A stretch of 64,000 nt of DNA, from positions 34,649-98,648 of the forward strand of contig JAGWVU010000017.1 of the NCBI GenBank assembly GCA_018970725.1, given 5' to 3'. A model generated the notes under the pieces. The model searched no databases. It saw only the letters and a list, made by a program, of their open reading frames with translations, and was not told the origin of the DNA. Shown in pieces: positions 17,233 through 26,278 of this stretch (the first letter of the stretch is position 1; each line of letters begins with the position of its first letter). Origin of the DNA: Verrucomicrobiota bacterium (GTDB lineage: Bacteria; Verrucomicrobiota; Verrucomicrobiia; Verrucomicrobiales; DEV007). Made by a program: the position numbers and the translations under genes.

Positions 17233-18554
17233 ACCTGAACCGACGCAGATTTCTCCGGGGCACCGGTGTGGCCCTTGGCTTGCCGTGGCTGGAATCCATC
17301 ACCGCTTTTGGAGCGGATTCGACCAAGCCCTCGGTCAACGTGGCCCCGCGGCGGTTGGCGGTTTGCTTCACCGGGAATGGAGTCAACCCGTACCATTGGG
17401 GGGCGGCGGAGGAAGGCGGAGGGTTGCGGTTCCAGAAGTCGCTCACGCCGTTGGAGCCGCTCAAGGCCCATCTCAATGTCTTCCGCGGTCTTTGGAACCC
17501 GAGCACGGTGGAGGGGGAAGGCGGTCATTACCCGAAGATGAACGTGCTTTCCGGACTCCGGGTGAAAAAGACCACCACGGATGTGGAGGTCGGCACCACC
17601 ATGGACCAGATCGTGGCCGCGCGTACCGGGAAATTCACGCCCGTGTCCAACATCGTTCTGGGCACCGAGCGGCCCCATTACGCGACGGACTCCGGGTTCA
17701 CCTCGATCTACTCGGCCTACCTTTCCTGGAGCAGTCCGGTCACGCCGGCTCCCAAAGAAATTTTCCCGCAGCAGGCGTTCGACCAACTCTTCGACGACGG
17801 CAGCAAGCGGGTCCGGGAGAAGAGCATTCTCGATCTGGTCAACGCGGACGCCAGGAGCCTGCGCGTCCGTCTCAGCAGCCGGGATCGCCAGAAACTGGAC
17901 GAATACCTGACTTCGGTCGGAGAGTTGGAACAACGCATCGTCAAGGCGGAGCAATTCAGCCGGTCGGAAACCAACGGGGCTGGTTGGATGCCGACGGTGA
18001 CCAAGCCCACGATGCAGCGTCCCGGGCCCGGAATCCCCGCGGTGGCGGAAGAGCATATCCGGCTGATGTTCGACATCCTCGTGCTGGCGTTTCAAATGGA
18101 CCGGACCCGGGTGGCCACCTTCATGATGAACAACGACCTCTCCAACATGCGCTTTGCCGCGCTGGACGGGATCAGTTCCGGGATTCACGAACTTTCCCAC
18201 CATGCCGGGGACGAAAAGCGGCTGGAGATGTATCAGCGGGTCAATGAGTTCCAAGTGAAGCTCTGGGCCGAGGCCTTGACGAAAATGCACCAGACCGATG
18301 AAGGGGAGCGGACGCTGCTGGAAAACAGCATGATTCTGCTGACCAGCAGCCTGTTTGATGGCAACGCCCACGATTCCCGCCAGCTGCCCGTGGTCCTGGC
18401 CGGGGGCGGAGGGGGCACGGTCCGGGGCAACCGCTTCCACGATTTGATGGAGGACCCGAATCGCAAGCTCTGCCGGTTGCATCTGGCGCTGATGAAACGG
18501 ATGGGGGTTGAGGTAGACCAGTTTGGCGATGCCGCGAACGCCCTGGAGATCTGA
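17229..18554 (+). CDS. DUF1552 family Tat-exported protein
   Basis: 441 residues. It begins with a twin-arginine leader (NRRRFLRGTGVALGLPWLE), then the DUF1552 core (PRRLAVCFTGNGVNPYHWGA, LTPLEPLKAHLNVFRGL, ...GEGGHYPKMNVLSG). The family resembles DUF1501 and the alkaline-phosphatase-like fold, but its substrate is unknown. The start codon overlaps the DUF1592 stop (ATGA), and the two products are nearly always encoded together in this phylum, so they very likely work together outside the cytoplasm. Confidence 0.92.
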   Translation: MNLNRRRFLRGTGVALGLPWLESITAFGADSTKPSVNVAPRRLAVCFTGNGVNPYHWGAAEEGGGLRFQKSLTPLEPLKAHLNVFRGLWNPSTVEGEGGHYPKMNVLSGLRVKKTTTDVEVGTTMDQIVAARTGKFTPVSNIVLGTERPHYATDSGFTSIYSAYLSWSSPVTPAPKEIFPQQAFDQLFDDGSKRVREKSILDLVNADARSLRVRLSSRDRQKLDEYLTSVGELEQRIVKAEQFSRSETNGAGWMPTVTKPTMQRPGPGIPAVAEEHIRLMFDILVLAFQMDRTRVATFMMNNDLSNMRFAALDGISSGIHELSHHAGDEKRLEMYQRVNEFQVKLWAEALTKMHQTDEGERTLLENSMILLTSSLFDGNAHDSRQLPVVLAGGGGGTVRGNRFHDLMEDPNRKLCRLHLALMKRMGVEVDQFGDAANALEI

Positions 18555-18652
18555 CGCGATTTCTTCGCGACGAAAGTGATTGCGAACACCGGTTTTTTCC
18601 TGTTCGGTTCCTTCTTCTCCGCCCCGGAGGACACGAAGATCCCACCCCTGTC

Positions 18653-21600
18653 ATGACCCGTTTCCTGATTCCCTGCATCGCTTGGCTGGCAACCACCTTG
18701 ATGGTTTCCGCCCAAGACGTGGCTCCCCATGCCCCCTCCGCCGAACCCCCGGCCGCGGCCAAGACCCGCTCGCAAGCCGTGGCACCGCCGACCCGGGGAG
18801 AGCGCATCGTGCTCATCGGCAACGGATTGGCCGAGCGCGACGTCCATTACAGCCGGATCGAGACGGAGTTGCATCTGCGTTACCCCGGGCATCAGCTCTT
18901 TTTGCGCAACATGGGACACGTGGGGGACACCCCCGGGTTCCGGCCTCATCCGGCGCGGGTTTCCCAGTGGGCGTTCCCGGGTGCGGAAGCGTTTCATCCG
19001 GACAAAAAGGTGCACAACGGCAAGGGATTTTACTCGACCCCGGACCAGTGGCTGACCCATCTGCAGCCGGACACGATCGTGGCGTTTTTCGGCTACAACG
19101 AATCGTTCGACGGTCCCGCCCGGGTGGCCAATTTCGAGGCGGAGCTGGATGCCTGGGTTGGGCATACCTTGAGCAAGGCTTATAATGGCAAGGAGGCTCC
19201 GCGCCTCGTCCTGGTATCGCCGGTGGCTTTCGAGAACCAGACCGCCCTGCGCGACCTGCCGGACGGGGAAAAGGAAAACGCGAGTCTGATCCTCTATTCC
19301 GCCGCGGTGGAGAGCGTGGCGAGGAAGCGTGGATTGACGTTCATCGATCTCTTCAAACCGACCCGGGCCGCTTATGCCGCGGCGAAAACTCCGTTGACGA
19401 CCGGTGGCTTCGTTCCCAATGAAGAGGGGTATCAACTGGTCGCGCGGCTTCTCGCGACCGGACTTTACGGGGAGCAGGCCCGGGAATCCAAGGCGGATCC
19501 GAAGCTGCTCCACGCGGCGGTCCGGCAGAAGGATTGGTTTTGGAACTGCGACTACAACATCCTCAACGGAGTCCACACCCATGGGCAGCGCTACAACCCG
19601 TTTGGGCCCCAGAATTATCCCGACGAGGTCCGGAAGACGCGGGAGATGGCCGCCCTGCGGGACGAACTGATCCATGACGTGGCCTCCGGGGCCAAGACGG
19701 CGCTGGTGGTGGACGATGGGAAAACCCATCCGCTGCCTCCGGTGCCGACCAACTATCAACCCAGCGTGAAGAACGGCAGCAAGGAGTATCTCTACGGAGA
19801 GGATGCCGTGAAGTCCCTTGCCGTTCCGGACGGCTATAAGGTCGAGCTTTTCGCCAGTGAGAAGGAATTCCCCAACCTCGCCAATCCGGTGCAGCTCTCC
19901 TTCGACAACAAGGGACGGCTCTGGGTGGCGGTCATGCCCACGTATCCGCACTATCGCCCCGGTGATGCCTTGCCGGACGACAAACTGATCATCTATGAGG
20001 ACACCAACGGGGATGGCCGGGCGGACAAGGAGACGATCTTCGCAGACAAGTTGCATTTGCCGATCGGCTTCGAGTTTGCTCCGGAAGGGGTTTACTTGTC
20101 GCAGGAACCGAATCTTGTGTTGCTCCGGGATGCGGATGGCGATGACCGGGCGGACAGCCGGGAGATTGTGCTTGGAGGCTTCGATTCGCACGACACCCAC
20201 CACGCGATCAGTGCCTACACGGCCGATCCGAGTGGGGCGTTCATGATGTGTGAAGGCGTGTTCCTGCACTCGAACATCGAAACACCTTACGGCCCGGTCC
20301 GGTGTGTCGATGGCGGTTTCTTCCGTTACAGTCCGCAGCGGGGGCACTTGGAACGCACCATCCAGATGAGCATCCCGAACCCGTGGGGTTTCGTGTTCGA
20401 CGGGTGGGGGCAGGACTTTCTCCTGCACACTTCCGGCACGACGATGAATTACGCCTTGCCACTTGAAGTGAAGCCGACCTTCGGCAGCAAGACGCCATCG
20501 GCCCGCGACCTGGTTCCGGAGGGGCACAAGGTGCGGCCCACCAGCGGGTTGGAAGTGGTCAGCAGCCGTCACTTTCCGGACGAGGTCCAGGGGGATCTGA
20601 TCTACTGCAACGCCATCGGGTTTCTCGGGATCAAACAAGTCAAGATCGAGGACGAAGGGACCGGTTGGAAAACGGCGCATCGTCATGATTTGCTGAAGAG
20701 CAGCGACGGGAACTTCCGCCCCGTGGACCTCGAGTTCGCGCCTGATGGCAGTCTCTACGTGGTGGACTGGCATAACGTCCTGATCGGCCACATGCAGCAC
20801 AATGCCCGGGATCCGCTGCGCGACCATGTCCACGGTCGGATCTACCGCATCACCTACCCCGGCCGTCCGCTGTTGAAGCCGGCGCCGGTCGATGGCGCGG
20901 CCATTCCGGCCTTGCTCGAAAACCTCAAGGAACCGGAGATCCGGACGCGGTATCGCACGCGCCGTGAGTTGCGGGAACATCCGGTGACCGCGGTTCTCCC
21001 GGCCTTGAAGTCGTGGGTCGGCGGTCTCGATCCCAAGGATCCGCGCCATGAACATCATGTGCTCGAGGCGCTCTGGACCAGTTGGGGCCTGAACGCGGTG
21101 GACGAGTCTTTGCTCCGGCAAATGCTCGAGTCCCGGGATTTCCATGCGCGGGCCGCCGCCGTGCGGGTGCTCCGCTACAACACCCATCGTGTCCCGGACT
21201 TCGCGCCGCTGCTGGAAAAGGCGGCCGTGGATCCGGAAGGACGGGTCCGGCTCGAAGCGCTGGTGGCCGCCTCATGGCTCCCGGATGCCGCCACCGCCTC
21301 CAGAATCGTGGCGACCGCCTCCGCCCAACCGCTCGACGAGTGGAGCAAGGCCGCCGCGAAGACCGCCGCGGACCGTTTGGCCGGAGTTGCGGAGAAGGAG
21401 ACACCGGATCATCCCGAGTTGCCCGCGCCCGCCCATCTCAGCGCGGAAGCGAAGGCGCAGTATCTGGCGGGCCAGAAGATCTATTTCCGGGAGGGGCACT
21501 GTGGCACCTGTCACCAGCCGAATGGCAAGGGTCTTGATCCCGCGTTTCCCTCGCTGGAAAAGAGTCCCTGGGTGTCGGGGGATCCGGACCGGATCATCAA

Positions 21601-21856
21601 GCTCGCCATGTATGGGCTGATGGGACCTCTGGAGATCGGTGGCAAGAAGTATGATGGCCAGGTCCCCATGACGCCTTTCGCCGGGATGCTTAAGGACGAC
21701 GAAATGGCCGCCGTCCTCACCTTTGTGCGCAACAGCTTTGGCAATCAGGCCGAAGCGATCTCAACGGCGCAGGTGAAGGCGATTCGCGCGGCCAATCCCG
21801 GCCGGATCCAGTTCTACACCACGGAAGAATTGTTGAAGCAACACCCGCTGCGCTGA
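18653..21856 (+). CDS. PVC-type heme-binding protein: SGNH-like domain, beta-propeller, HEAT-like and cytochrome c
   Basis: 1067 residues with a signal peptide (1-20). Residues about 50-270 look like an SGNH/GDSL hydrolase, but block I reads LIGNGLAE without the serine, block III reads GYNES, and block V reads FVPNEEGY without the histidine, so this domain is probably not catalytic. Residues about 380-740 form the PVC dehydrogenase-like propeller (LAVPDGYKVELFASEKEF, DTNGDGRADKETIF, a calcium-type motif). A helical HEAT-like stretch (about 755-900) follows. The C-terminal cytochrome c carries CGTCH at about residue 950. I infer a periplasmic electron-transfer enzyme of unknown substrate. It stands alone between the DUF1552 gene and the convergent STM3941-like gene. 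Confidence 0.88.
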   Translation: MTRFLIPCIAWLATTLMVSAQDVAPHAPSAEPPAAAKTRSQAVAPPTRGERIVLIGNGLAERDVHYSRIETELHLRYPGHQLFLRNMGHVGDTPGFRPHPARVSQWAFPGAEAFHPDKKVHNGKGFYSTPDQWLTHLQPDTIVAFFGYNESFDGPARVANFEAELDAWVGHTLSKAYNGKEAPRLVLVSPVAFENQTALRDLPDGEKENASLILYSAAVESVARKRGLTFIDLFKPTRAAYAAAKTPLTTGGFVPNEEGYQLVARLLATGLYGEQARESKADPKLLHAAVRQKDWFWNCDYNILNGVHTHGQRYNPFGPQNYPDEVRKTREMAALRDELIHDVASGAKTALVVDDGKTHPLPPVPTNYQPSVKNGSKEYLYGEDAVKSLAVPDGYKVELFASEKEFPNLANPVQLSFDNKGRLWVAVMPTYPHYRPGDALPDDKLIIYEDTNGDGRADKETIFADKLHLPIGFEFAPEGVYLSQEPNLVLLRDADGDDRADSREIVLGGFDSHDTHHAISAYTADPSGAFMMCEGVFLHSNIETPYGPVRCVDGGFFRYSPQRGHLERTIQMSIPNPWGFVFDGWGQDFLLHTSGTTMNYALPLEVKPTFGSKTPSARDLVPEGHKVRPTSGLEVVSSRHFPDEVQGDLIYCNAIGFLGIKQVKIEDEGTGWKTAHRHDLLKSSDGNFRPVDLEFAPDGSLYVVDWHNVLIGHMQHNARDPLRDHVHGRIYRITYPGRPLLKPAPVDGAAIPALLENLKEPEIRTRYRTRRELREHPVTAVLPALKSWVGGLDPKDPRHEHHVLEALWTSWGLNAVDESLLRQMLESRDFHARAAAVRVLRYNTHRVPDFAPLLEKAAVDPEGRVRLEALVAASWLPDAATASRIVATASAQPLDEWSKAAAKTAADRLAGVAEKETPDHPELPAPAHLSAEAKAQYLAGQKIYFREGHCGTCHQPNGKGLDPAFPSLEKSPWVSGDPDRIIKLAMYGLMGPLEIGGKKYDGQVPMTPFAGMLKDDEMAAVLTFVRNSFGNQAEAISTAQVKAIRAANPGRIQFYTTEELLKQHPLR

Positions 21857-21874
21857 GCCAACAAGCGGCTCAGC
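21852..21874. terminator. Hairpin between convergent genes
   Basis: GCTGAGCC-AACAAGC-GGCTCAGC is a perfect 8-bp stem with a 7-base loop that spans the stop codons of the heme protein (plus) and the STM3941-like gene (minus). Position and symmetry suggest a bidirectional terminator, but neither side has a U tract. Confidence 0.45.
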
Positions 21875-22442
21875 TTGGGGTCGGGCTGTCACCCGTCGGT
21901 TCCGGGGTCGGCCCAGTCTGGTGGTAGGCAACCCACCAGTGGTGGATCAGCGGTCCGAGGTCATCGAACCGGACCTTCAGGGCGTGGGAGGAGATGTTGA
22001 CGGGGGTTCCGGTCATCCCGATGTTTGCGGACCCGGCCATCCTCGCCAATCGGCCCTTACCCTCGAGCAGGGCTTCCGGAGAACGGACGAGGATGTTGAG
22101 GATCTGCGTTCTTTGAATCGTGGTCACGGACAGTCCGGTGATCTCCTCCCAGCGGATCCGTCCCGCGGCGACGGCGCTGGAATTGTCGATGATCCCCTCG
22201 GCATCGATGACCAGGCCGGGTCGGAAATCAAAGAGTTTGGTCAGGGCGAAAAGCCCGCAGGCGCCGAAAAACAGCACGGCCACGCCACCGACGACCTTCA
22301 CCACCGGGGACGACAGTTCCGGATCCTTGGTGCCCAGGAACCAGATGCCGAGGGCGACGAAGGCGAGAGAGCCGAGCAGGGTCAGGAAGATCTTGCCCTT
22401 GCTCAGGGGAATCACAACTGGCTTCGAGGGGAGCGTTTCCAT
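21870..22442 (-). CDS. STM3941-like membrane protein
   Basis: 190 residues from the ATG at 22440-22442. The beginning (VVIPLSKGKIFLTLLGSLAF) followed by two membrane helices (about 20-37 and 48-69) and a PH-like soluble part (IDAEGIIDNSSAVAAGRIRWEEITG...) matches the pattern of STM3941-family proteins, whose function is not known. The frame stays open far upstream, but that extension lies over the divergent D-aminoacylase and is proline/arginine-rich shadow. Intergenic space to the aminoacylase is 84 bases. Confidence 0.7.
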   Translation of the reverse strand: METLPSKPVVIPLSKGKIFLTLLGSLAFVALGIWFLGTKDPELSSPVVKVVGGVAVLFFGACGLFALTKLFDFRPGLVIDAEGIIDNSSAVAAGRIRWEEITGLSVTTIQRTQILNILVRSPEALLEGKGRLARMAGSANIGMTGTPVNISSHALKVRFDDLGPLIHHWWVAYHQTGPTPEPTGDSPTPS

Positions 22443-22526
22443 CGTGCCGCACTGTCTCCTGCAAGAAAGGACTTTGTCATCGCGCAAACTCTGAAGAATT
22501 CGGATCCTGCGCCCGTGAATCTGGCG

Positions 22527-23978
22527 ATGCAGCGGTTTTCCTGCCTTTCCGGTTGGTTGGTCCTGTTCGCCGCATGGTTTTGGGGCGGGCGGGATTTGCC
22601 GGCGGCGGATGAGCCATTCGATCTGGTGATCCGCGGCGGGCGGGTGATGGATCCCGAAAGCGGGCTCGATGCAGTCCGCGGGATCGGCATCCGGGACGGG
22701 ATGATCGTCGCGATATCGGAGGGGCCGTTGAGCGGGCGCGAGGTGATCGATGCCCGGGGGCTCGTGGTGGGGCCGGGTTTCATCGATTTGCATCAGCATG
22801 CCTTCGACGAGGAGAGCATCCGGCTGAAAGCGAGGGACGGAGTGACGAGCATTCTTGAATTGGAAGCCGGCACGGCCGGGGTGGCCCGGTGGTATGGGGA
22901 ACGGGCAGGTGTCTCCCGTCTGAACCACGGGGTCTCGGCCGGGCATATCCCGGTGAGGATGAAAGTGATGGGAGATCTCCCCTCCTTTCTGCCGAAGTCG
23001 GATTCCCGCGCGGCCACCCGGACGGCATCGCAGGATGAACTCGAAGAGTTGCGCCGGGAATTGGCGCGCGGGTTGACGGAAGGCGCGGCGGCGGTGGGAT
23101 TCGGGTTCGGCTACACCCCGGCGGCCACGGAGGCCGAGATCGAGGCCATGTTCGAGGTGGCGGCGGCGCACCGGGCCGGTTGTCATGTGCACTTGCGCGG
23201 GCGACGGGATGAAGCCGTGGAGGAAGTGCGTCGCCTGGCGGAGATGGCCACCCGCACCGGGGCGCCCTTGCACGTCGTGCACCTGCAGGCCACCGCCACC
23301 ACCAGCACGCCCGCGCTGTTGCGGCTGGTCGCAGACTTGCAAGCGACCGGTCGGGACGTCAGTTGCGAGGTGTATCCGTGGACCGCCGGCATGACGGAGA
23401 TCCAGTCCCCGCTCTTCAATGAAGGCTGGGAGGAGCGTTATGGCATCAGCTACGGAGACATGCAATGGGGAGCCACCGGGGAGCGCCTGACCCCAGCCAG
23501 TTTTGCCCGGTTCCGGCAGACCGGCGGGCTGGTCATCGTGCACTCCAATCGCGAGGAGACGGTGACCGGCGCGGTATCGCATCCGCTGGCGATGATTGCG
23601 AGCGACGGTCTTCCCGGGCATCCCCGGAATGCGGGAACTTATGCGAGGATGCTGGGATTCTACGTCCGGGAGCGCGGCGTTCTGGATTTGCGGACGGCTC
23701 TGGCCAAGATGAGCCTGATGCCCGCCCGGAGGCTTGAGACCCGCGTCCCGTCGATGAAAAAGAGGGGGCGCGTGCAGGAAGGCTGCTTTGCCGATCTGGT
23801 CATTTTCCAACCTGAAACGGTCGGCAGCCCCGCCACCTATGAAGACGCGGCGCGGCCATCCGGAGGAATTCCATGGGTGTTGGTGGCCGGAACCGCCGTG
23901 GTGCGCAATGGCCGCCTCGTGGAGGAGGCCCGCCCCGGCCGGTCGCTCCGGGCTCCGGTTCCCGGGGGGGGAAATTGA
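22527..23978 (+). CDS. Secreted N-acyl-D-amino-acid deacylase (D-aminoacylase family)
   Basis: 483 residues from the ATG at 22527 (a GTG at 22515 is possible). A signal sequence (about 1-26) precedes the amidohydrolase fold. The N-terminal strand FDLVIRGGRVMDPESGLDAV and the metal motif GFIDLHQHAFD are typical, with further conserved points HVHLRG, VVHLQ and the aspartate in ASDGLPGHPRN. Family enzymes remove the acyl group from N-acyl-D-amino acids. The export signal implies action on peptidoglycan- or environment-derived substrates. The neighbouring pseudogene for D-threonine aldolase fits a former D-amino-acid pathway. Confidence 0.88.
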   Translation: MQRFSCLSGWLVLFAAWFWGGRDLPAADEPFDLVIRGGRVMDPESGLDAVRGIGIRDGMIVAISEGPLSGREVIDARGLVVGPGFIDLHQHAFDEESIRLKARDGVTSILELEAGTAGVARWYGERAGVSRLNHGVSAGHIPVRMKVMGDLPSFLPKSDSRAATRTASQDELEELRRELARGLTEGAAAVGFGFGYTPAATEAEIEAMFEVAAAHRAGCHVHLRGRRDEAVEEVRRLAEMATRTGAPLHVVHLQATATTSTPALLRLVADLQATGRDVSCEVYPWTAGMTEIQSPLFNEGWEERYGISYGDMQWGATGERLTPASFARFRQTGGLVIVHSNREETVTGAVSHPLAMIASDGLPGHPRNAGTYARMLGFYVRERGVLDLRTALAKMSLMPARRLETRVPSMKKRGRVQEGCFADLVIFQPETVGSPATYEDAARPSGGIPWVLVAGTAVVRNGRLVEEARPGRSLRAPVPGGGN

Positions 23979-24032
23979 GTCCGGAGTTTGTCACGGATCC
24001 TGCTGCCACTCCGGCGAACTGTTCCCGCTGCC

Positions 24033-24585
24033 ATGAACCGACGTCATTTTCTCCGCTCCGGTGGTGGCGACGCGCGAATTGATGGTGGCTTCCGGTCTGA
24101 ACCTCGAGATCTTCAGCGGAGCCGGCACCGGCACCTATGACATGATGGACGGGATCCCCGGGTTCACCGATGTCCAGGTCGGCAGTTATCTTTTCATGGA
24201 TTGCCAGTATCTGGAGATCGGTGGTGTCCGCAACGACGTGGTCTATGACGATTTCGCCTCATCCCTCACGGTGCTGGCCACGATCATCAATGCCAATCAT
24301 CCGGCGGAAACCCTCGTGACCGATGCCGGGTCCAAGGCGCTCACCCTGAATCTGCCACCGGCCCGTGTCGTCGGCGAACCGGGGTTTGAGTATTCCGCCC
24401 GGTCGGATGAATATGGGATGATCACGGTCTCCTCGGCCACCCGGGAGTATCGGGTCGGGGAAGTGCTCGAGGTCATCGTCCCGCACTGTGATCCGGTGGT
24501 GAATCTCCATGATGTGCTCTACGGCATCCGCGGCGGGCGGGTGGAATCCGTGCTGCCCGTTTTGGGGCGGGGCAAGTCCCAGTGA
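24033..24585 (+). pseudogene. Decayed D-threonine aldolase / D-serine dehydratase-like gene
   Basis: The ATG at 24033 opens a Tat-type leader (MNRRHFLRSGGG). One frame further on, from about 24061 to the stop at 24585, is the intact C-terminal domain of a DSD1-type PLP enzyme: SGAGTGTYD, VQVGSYLFMD, DAGSKALTLNL, and the metal-binding HCDPVVNLHD. The PLP-binding N-terminal barrel half, about 230 residues with the catalytic lysine, is missing. I infer an internal deletion of roughly 0.7 kb that joined the leader to the C-terminal domain out of frame, around 24055-24066. A remnant peptide could still be translated from 24061, but it cannot be an active aldolase. Confidence 0.8.
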
Positions 24586-24590
24586 CGGGA

Positions 24591-24627
24591 GACCCGTTGA
24601 AAGCCTCTCGCAACGGACTCACGGGTC
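24591..24627. terminator. Two-part inverted repeat between convergent genes
   Basis: GACCCGT (24591-24597) pairs with ACGGGTC (24621-24627), and alternatively CCGTTG (24594-24599) pairs with CAACGG (24611-24616). The repeat lies between the aldolase remnant and the convergent RsmB-like gene, whose last codons it overlaps. No U tract is seen, so the terminator role is only suggested by position. Confidence 0.35.
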
Positions 24628-25590
24628 CTCTTGCCTCACCGGATAGGCCAGCAAGGAAGGCTGGATTTCCGTCGTGACCGGGCCGGTTCCCTCGCGGCGC
24701 AGGAGACAACTGAAGCCGCCCGCCCCGAGGCCTTCACCGGGAAAGAGGCGGTAGGATGGAGCCTCGTGGAGCCGGGAGCGCCAAGGGTCGAGGTGGGGGA
24801 CCGGGAGCGCGTGAAAACACGGAGTCCGCTTGAGAAACCAACCGATCACTTTTTCGTTCTCTTCCGGGGAGAAGGTGCAGGTGGTGTAGAGCAGGTGACC
24901 TCCCGGTCCCACCGTCCGGGCCGCCGCGGTGAGGATCCGTCTCTGGCGGCGGGCGTTGTGCTGGATCACCGTGTCGTGAAAGCAGCCGGGGTTTTCGATC
25001 CCCTTCGTGAGCAGGGACTGGCCCGAGCAGGGGGCATCGACCAGGACGACATCAAATGCCTCCGGCAGGGCGGTGGCCAGGTCCGCCGGGTCCAGCCTTT
25101 GGGTGAAGGCGGGGCGGATGCCGCACCGGGCCAGATTGTGGCGGAGAATGCCGAGTCGTTTGCCAATCACTTCGTTGGCAAGCAAGAGTCCCGGGGACAG
25201 GGCCCGGTGGGCAAAGATGGATTTGCCTCCCGGAGCCGCGCAAACGTCGAGGATGCGCGGCTCCGGGGGCGTGGCCAGGGTGAGGAGAGGGGAGGCCGCC
25301 CAGACGGAGGAGAGGTCCAGCGAGTAGAACGCACCGGACTCGTGCCGTGGATCCTGACCGGGACGAAAACCGGGGGATACGGGATCGAGCCAATCAGGCC
25401 AAGGCCAGGCGGAGGTGACCGGAGGGCGTGTCGCGGCATGCGCCTCGCGCCAGACCGGGTCCGGCGGAGCGGTCCAAAGGATGGCGCGCTGTTCGGGGCC
25501 GGGACTCTGGAGCGCTTCAAGGAAGGCGGCGCTTCCGGCTTCGTCCGGAAAGAGGCGCTGCGCGAGGTTGCGTTGGAGGCGCGACGGCAT
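24619..25590 (-). CDS. RsmB/NOP-type RNA (cytosine-5) methyltransferase
   Basis: 323 residues. The SAM-binding motif LDVCAAPGGKS (about 114-124) is followed by motif IV DAPCSG with one catalytic cysteine and motif VI TTCTFSPEEN with the second. These enzymes methylate C5 of cytosines in rRNA or tRNA. The NusB-like N-terminal RNA-binding domain of RsmB is absent, so the exact target (16S C967, C1407 or another) cannot be named. It is the last of a minus-strand series with the PAP2 and GT39 genes, 7 bases behind the PAP2 stop. Confidence 0.88.
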   Translation of the reverse strand: MPSRLQRNLAQRLFPDEAGSAAFLEALQSPGPEQRAILWTAPPDPVWREAHAATRPPVTSAWPWPDWLDPVSPGFRPGQDPRHESGAFYSLDLSSVWAASPLLTLATPPEPRILDVCAAPGGKSIFAHRALSPGLLLANEVIGKRLGILRHNLARCGIRPAFTQRLDPADLATALPEAFDVVLVDAPCSGQSLLTKGIENPGCFHDTVIQHNARRQRRILTAAARTVGPGGHLLYTTCTFSPEENEKVIGWFLKRTPCFHALPVPHLDPWRSRLHEAPSYRLFPGEGLGAGGFSCLLRREGTGPVTTEIQPSLLAYPVRQEDP

Positions 25591-25597
25591 GGGCTAC

Positions 25598-26278
25598 CTA
25601 CGGTGCGCGTTTGAGGCGACGCCGCAGCCGGAGCATGGGCCAACCTCCGGCGATGCCGGCGATGATGCCGATGATGGCGCCGACGGTGACATCGGTGGGG
25701 TAGTGTTGTTTGTCGTAGACCCGGGCCCAGGCCATGGCGGCGGCGAACGCAGTGGCGGGAACGCCCACTTCGGGCACCGCGATGAGCAGGGGAACGGCGG
25801 TGCCAAAGGCCGTGGAGGTGTGCCCGGAAGGAAAGCCGTGGTATCGGGCCTGAAACTGCGGTCCCTTGAAGGTGAGGTGGGATTCCCCGGTGTGCGGACG
25901 GGCCCGGCCGATGGGAAAGCGCAGCAGATTGCAGAAGGCTCCGGCCAGAACGGTGGTCATGAACGTGACCAGGGCGAGTTTCTGGAGATAGCGGGAACGC
26001 CGGACCCGGCCGATCCCCCAGAGCGCGATGACGATGACGATGTTGTATTGGGCCAGACTGCCGGTGGCTCCGATCCGGTGCGCGATTTCGCGGATCTGCT
26101 TGTCCTTGCCGGCGCCGATCCACCGGACCCAGCCGGGGTCGTTGGGGAAGCCGACAGCCAGGGCCCACCATGCGGTGAGGAGGAGCGTGAGGGCGACGGC
26201 GAGCCGGTGGCGCCGCAGAAAGCCGCTGGTGAGGAGCCAGCTGGCTCGGAGATCGCGTCGGAGGGACAACGGGGTCAT
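25598..26278 (-). CDS. PAP2 superfamily membrane phosphatase
   Basis: 226 residues with about six hydrophobic helices. The three PAP2 motifs are visible: RFPIGRARP for KxxxxxxRP, the central PSGHTS, and ARVYDKQHYPTD for SRxxxxxHxxxD, with the catalytic histidines kept but the usual SR changed to AR. Family members dephosphorylate lipid phosphates such as undecaprenyl pyrophosphate or lipid A. The start overlaps the end of the GT39 gene (ATGA), suggesting a shared role in glycolipid or carrier-lipid metabolism at the membrane. Confidence 0.88.
   Translation of the reverse strand: MTPLSLRRDLRASWLLTSGFLRRHRLAVALTLLLTAWWALAVGFPNDPGWVRWIGAGKDKQIREIAHRIGATGSLAQYNIVIVIALWGIGRVRRSRYLQKLALVTFMTTVLAGAFCNLLRFPIGRARPHTGESHLTFKGPQFQARYHGFPSGHTSTAFGTAVPLLIAVPEVGVPATAFAAAMAWARVYDKQHYPTDVTVGAIIGIIAGIAGGWPMLRLRRRLKRAP

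Noticed and set aside
18233..21187. 984-codon minus-strand frame opposite the SGNH/heme protein and the DUF1552 end
   Set aside because: It covers well-supported plus-strand genes and its composition is typical of GC-skew shadow frames.
22443..23810. N-terminal extension of the STM3941-like frame
   Set aside because: The frame stays open upstream of 22442 but lies over the divergent D-aminoacylase and is low-complexity Pro/Arg-rich.
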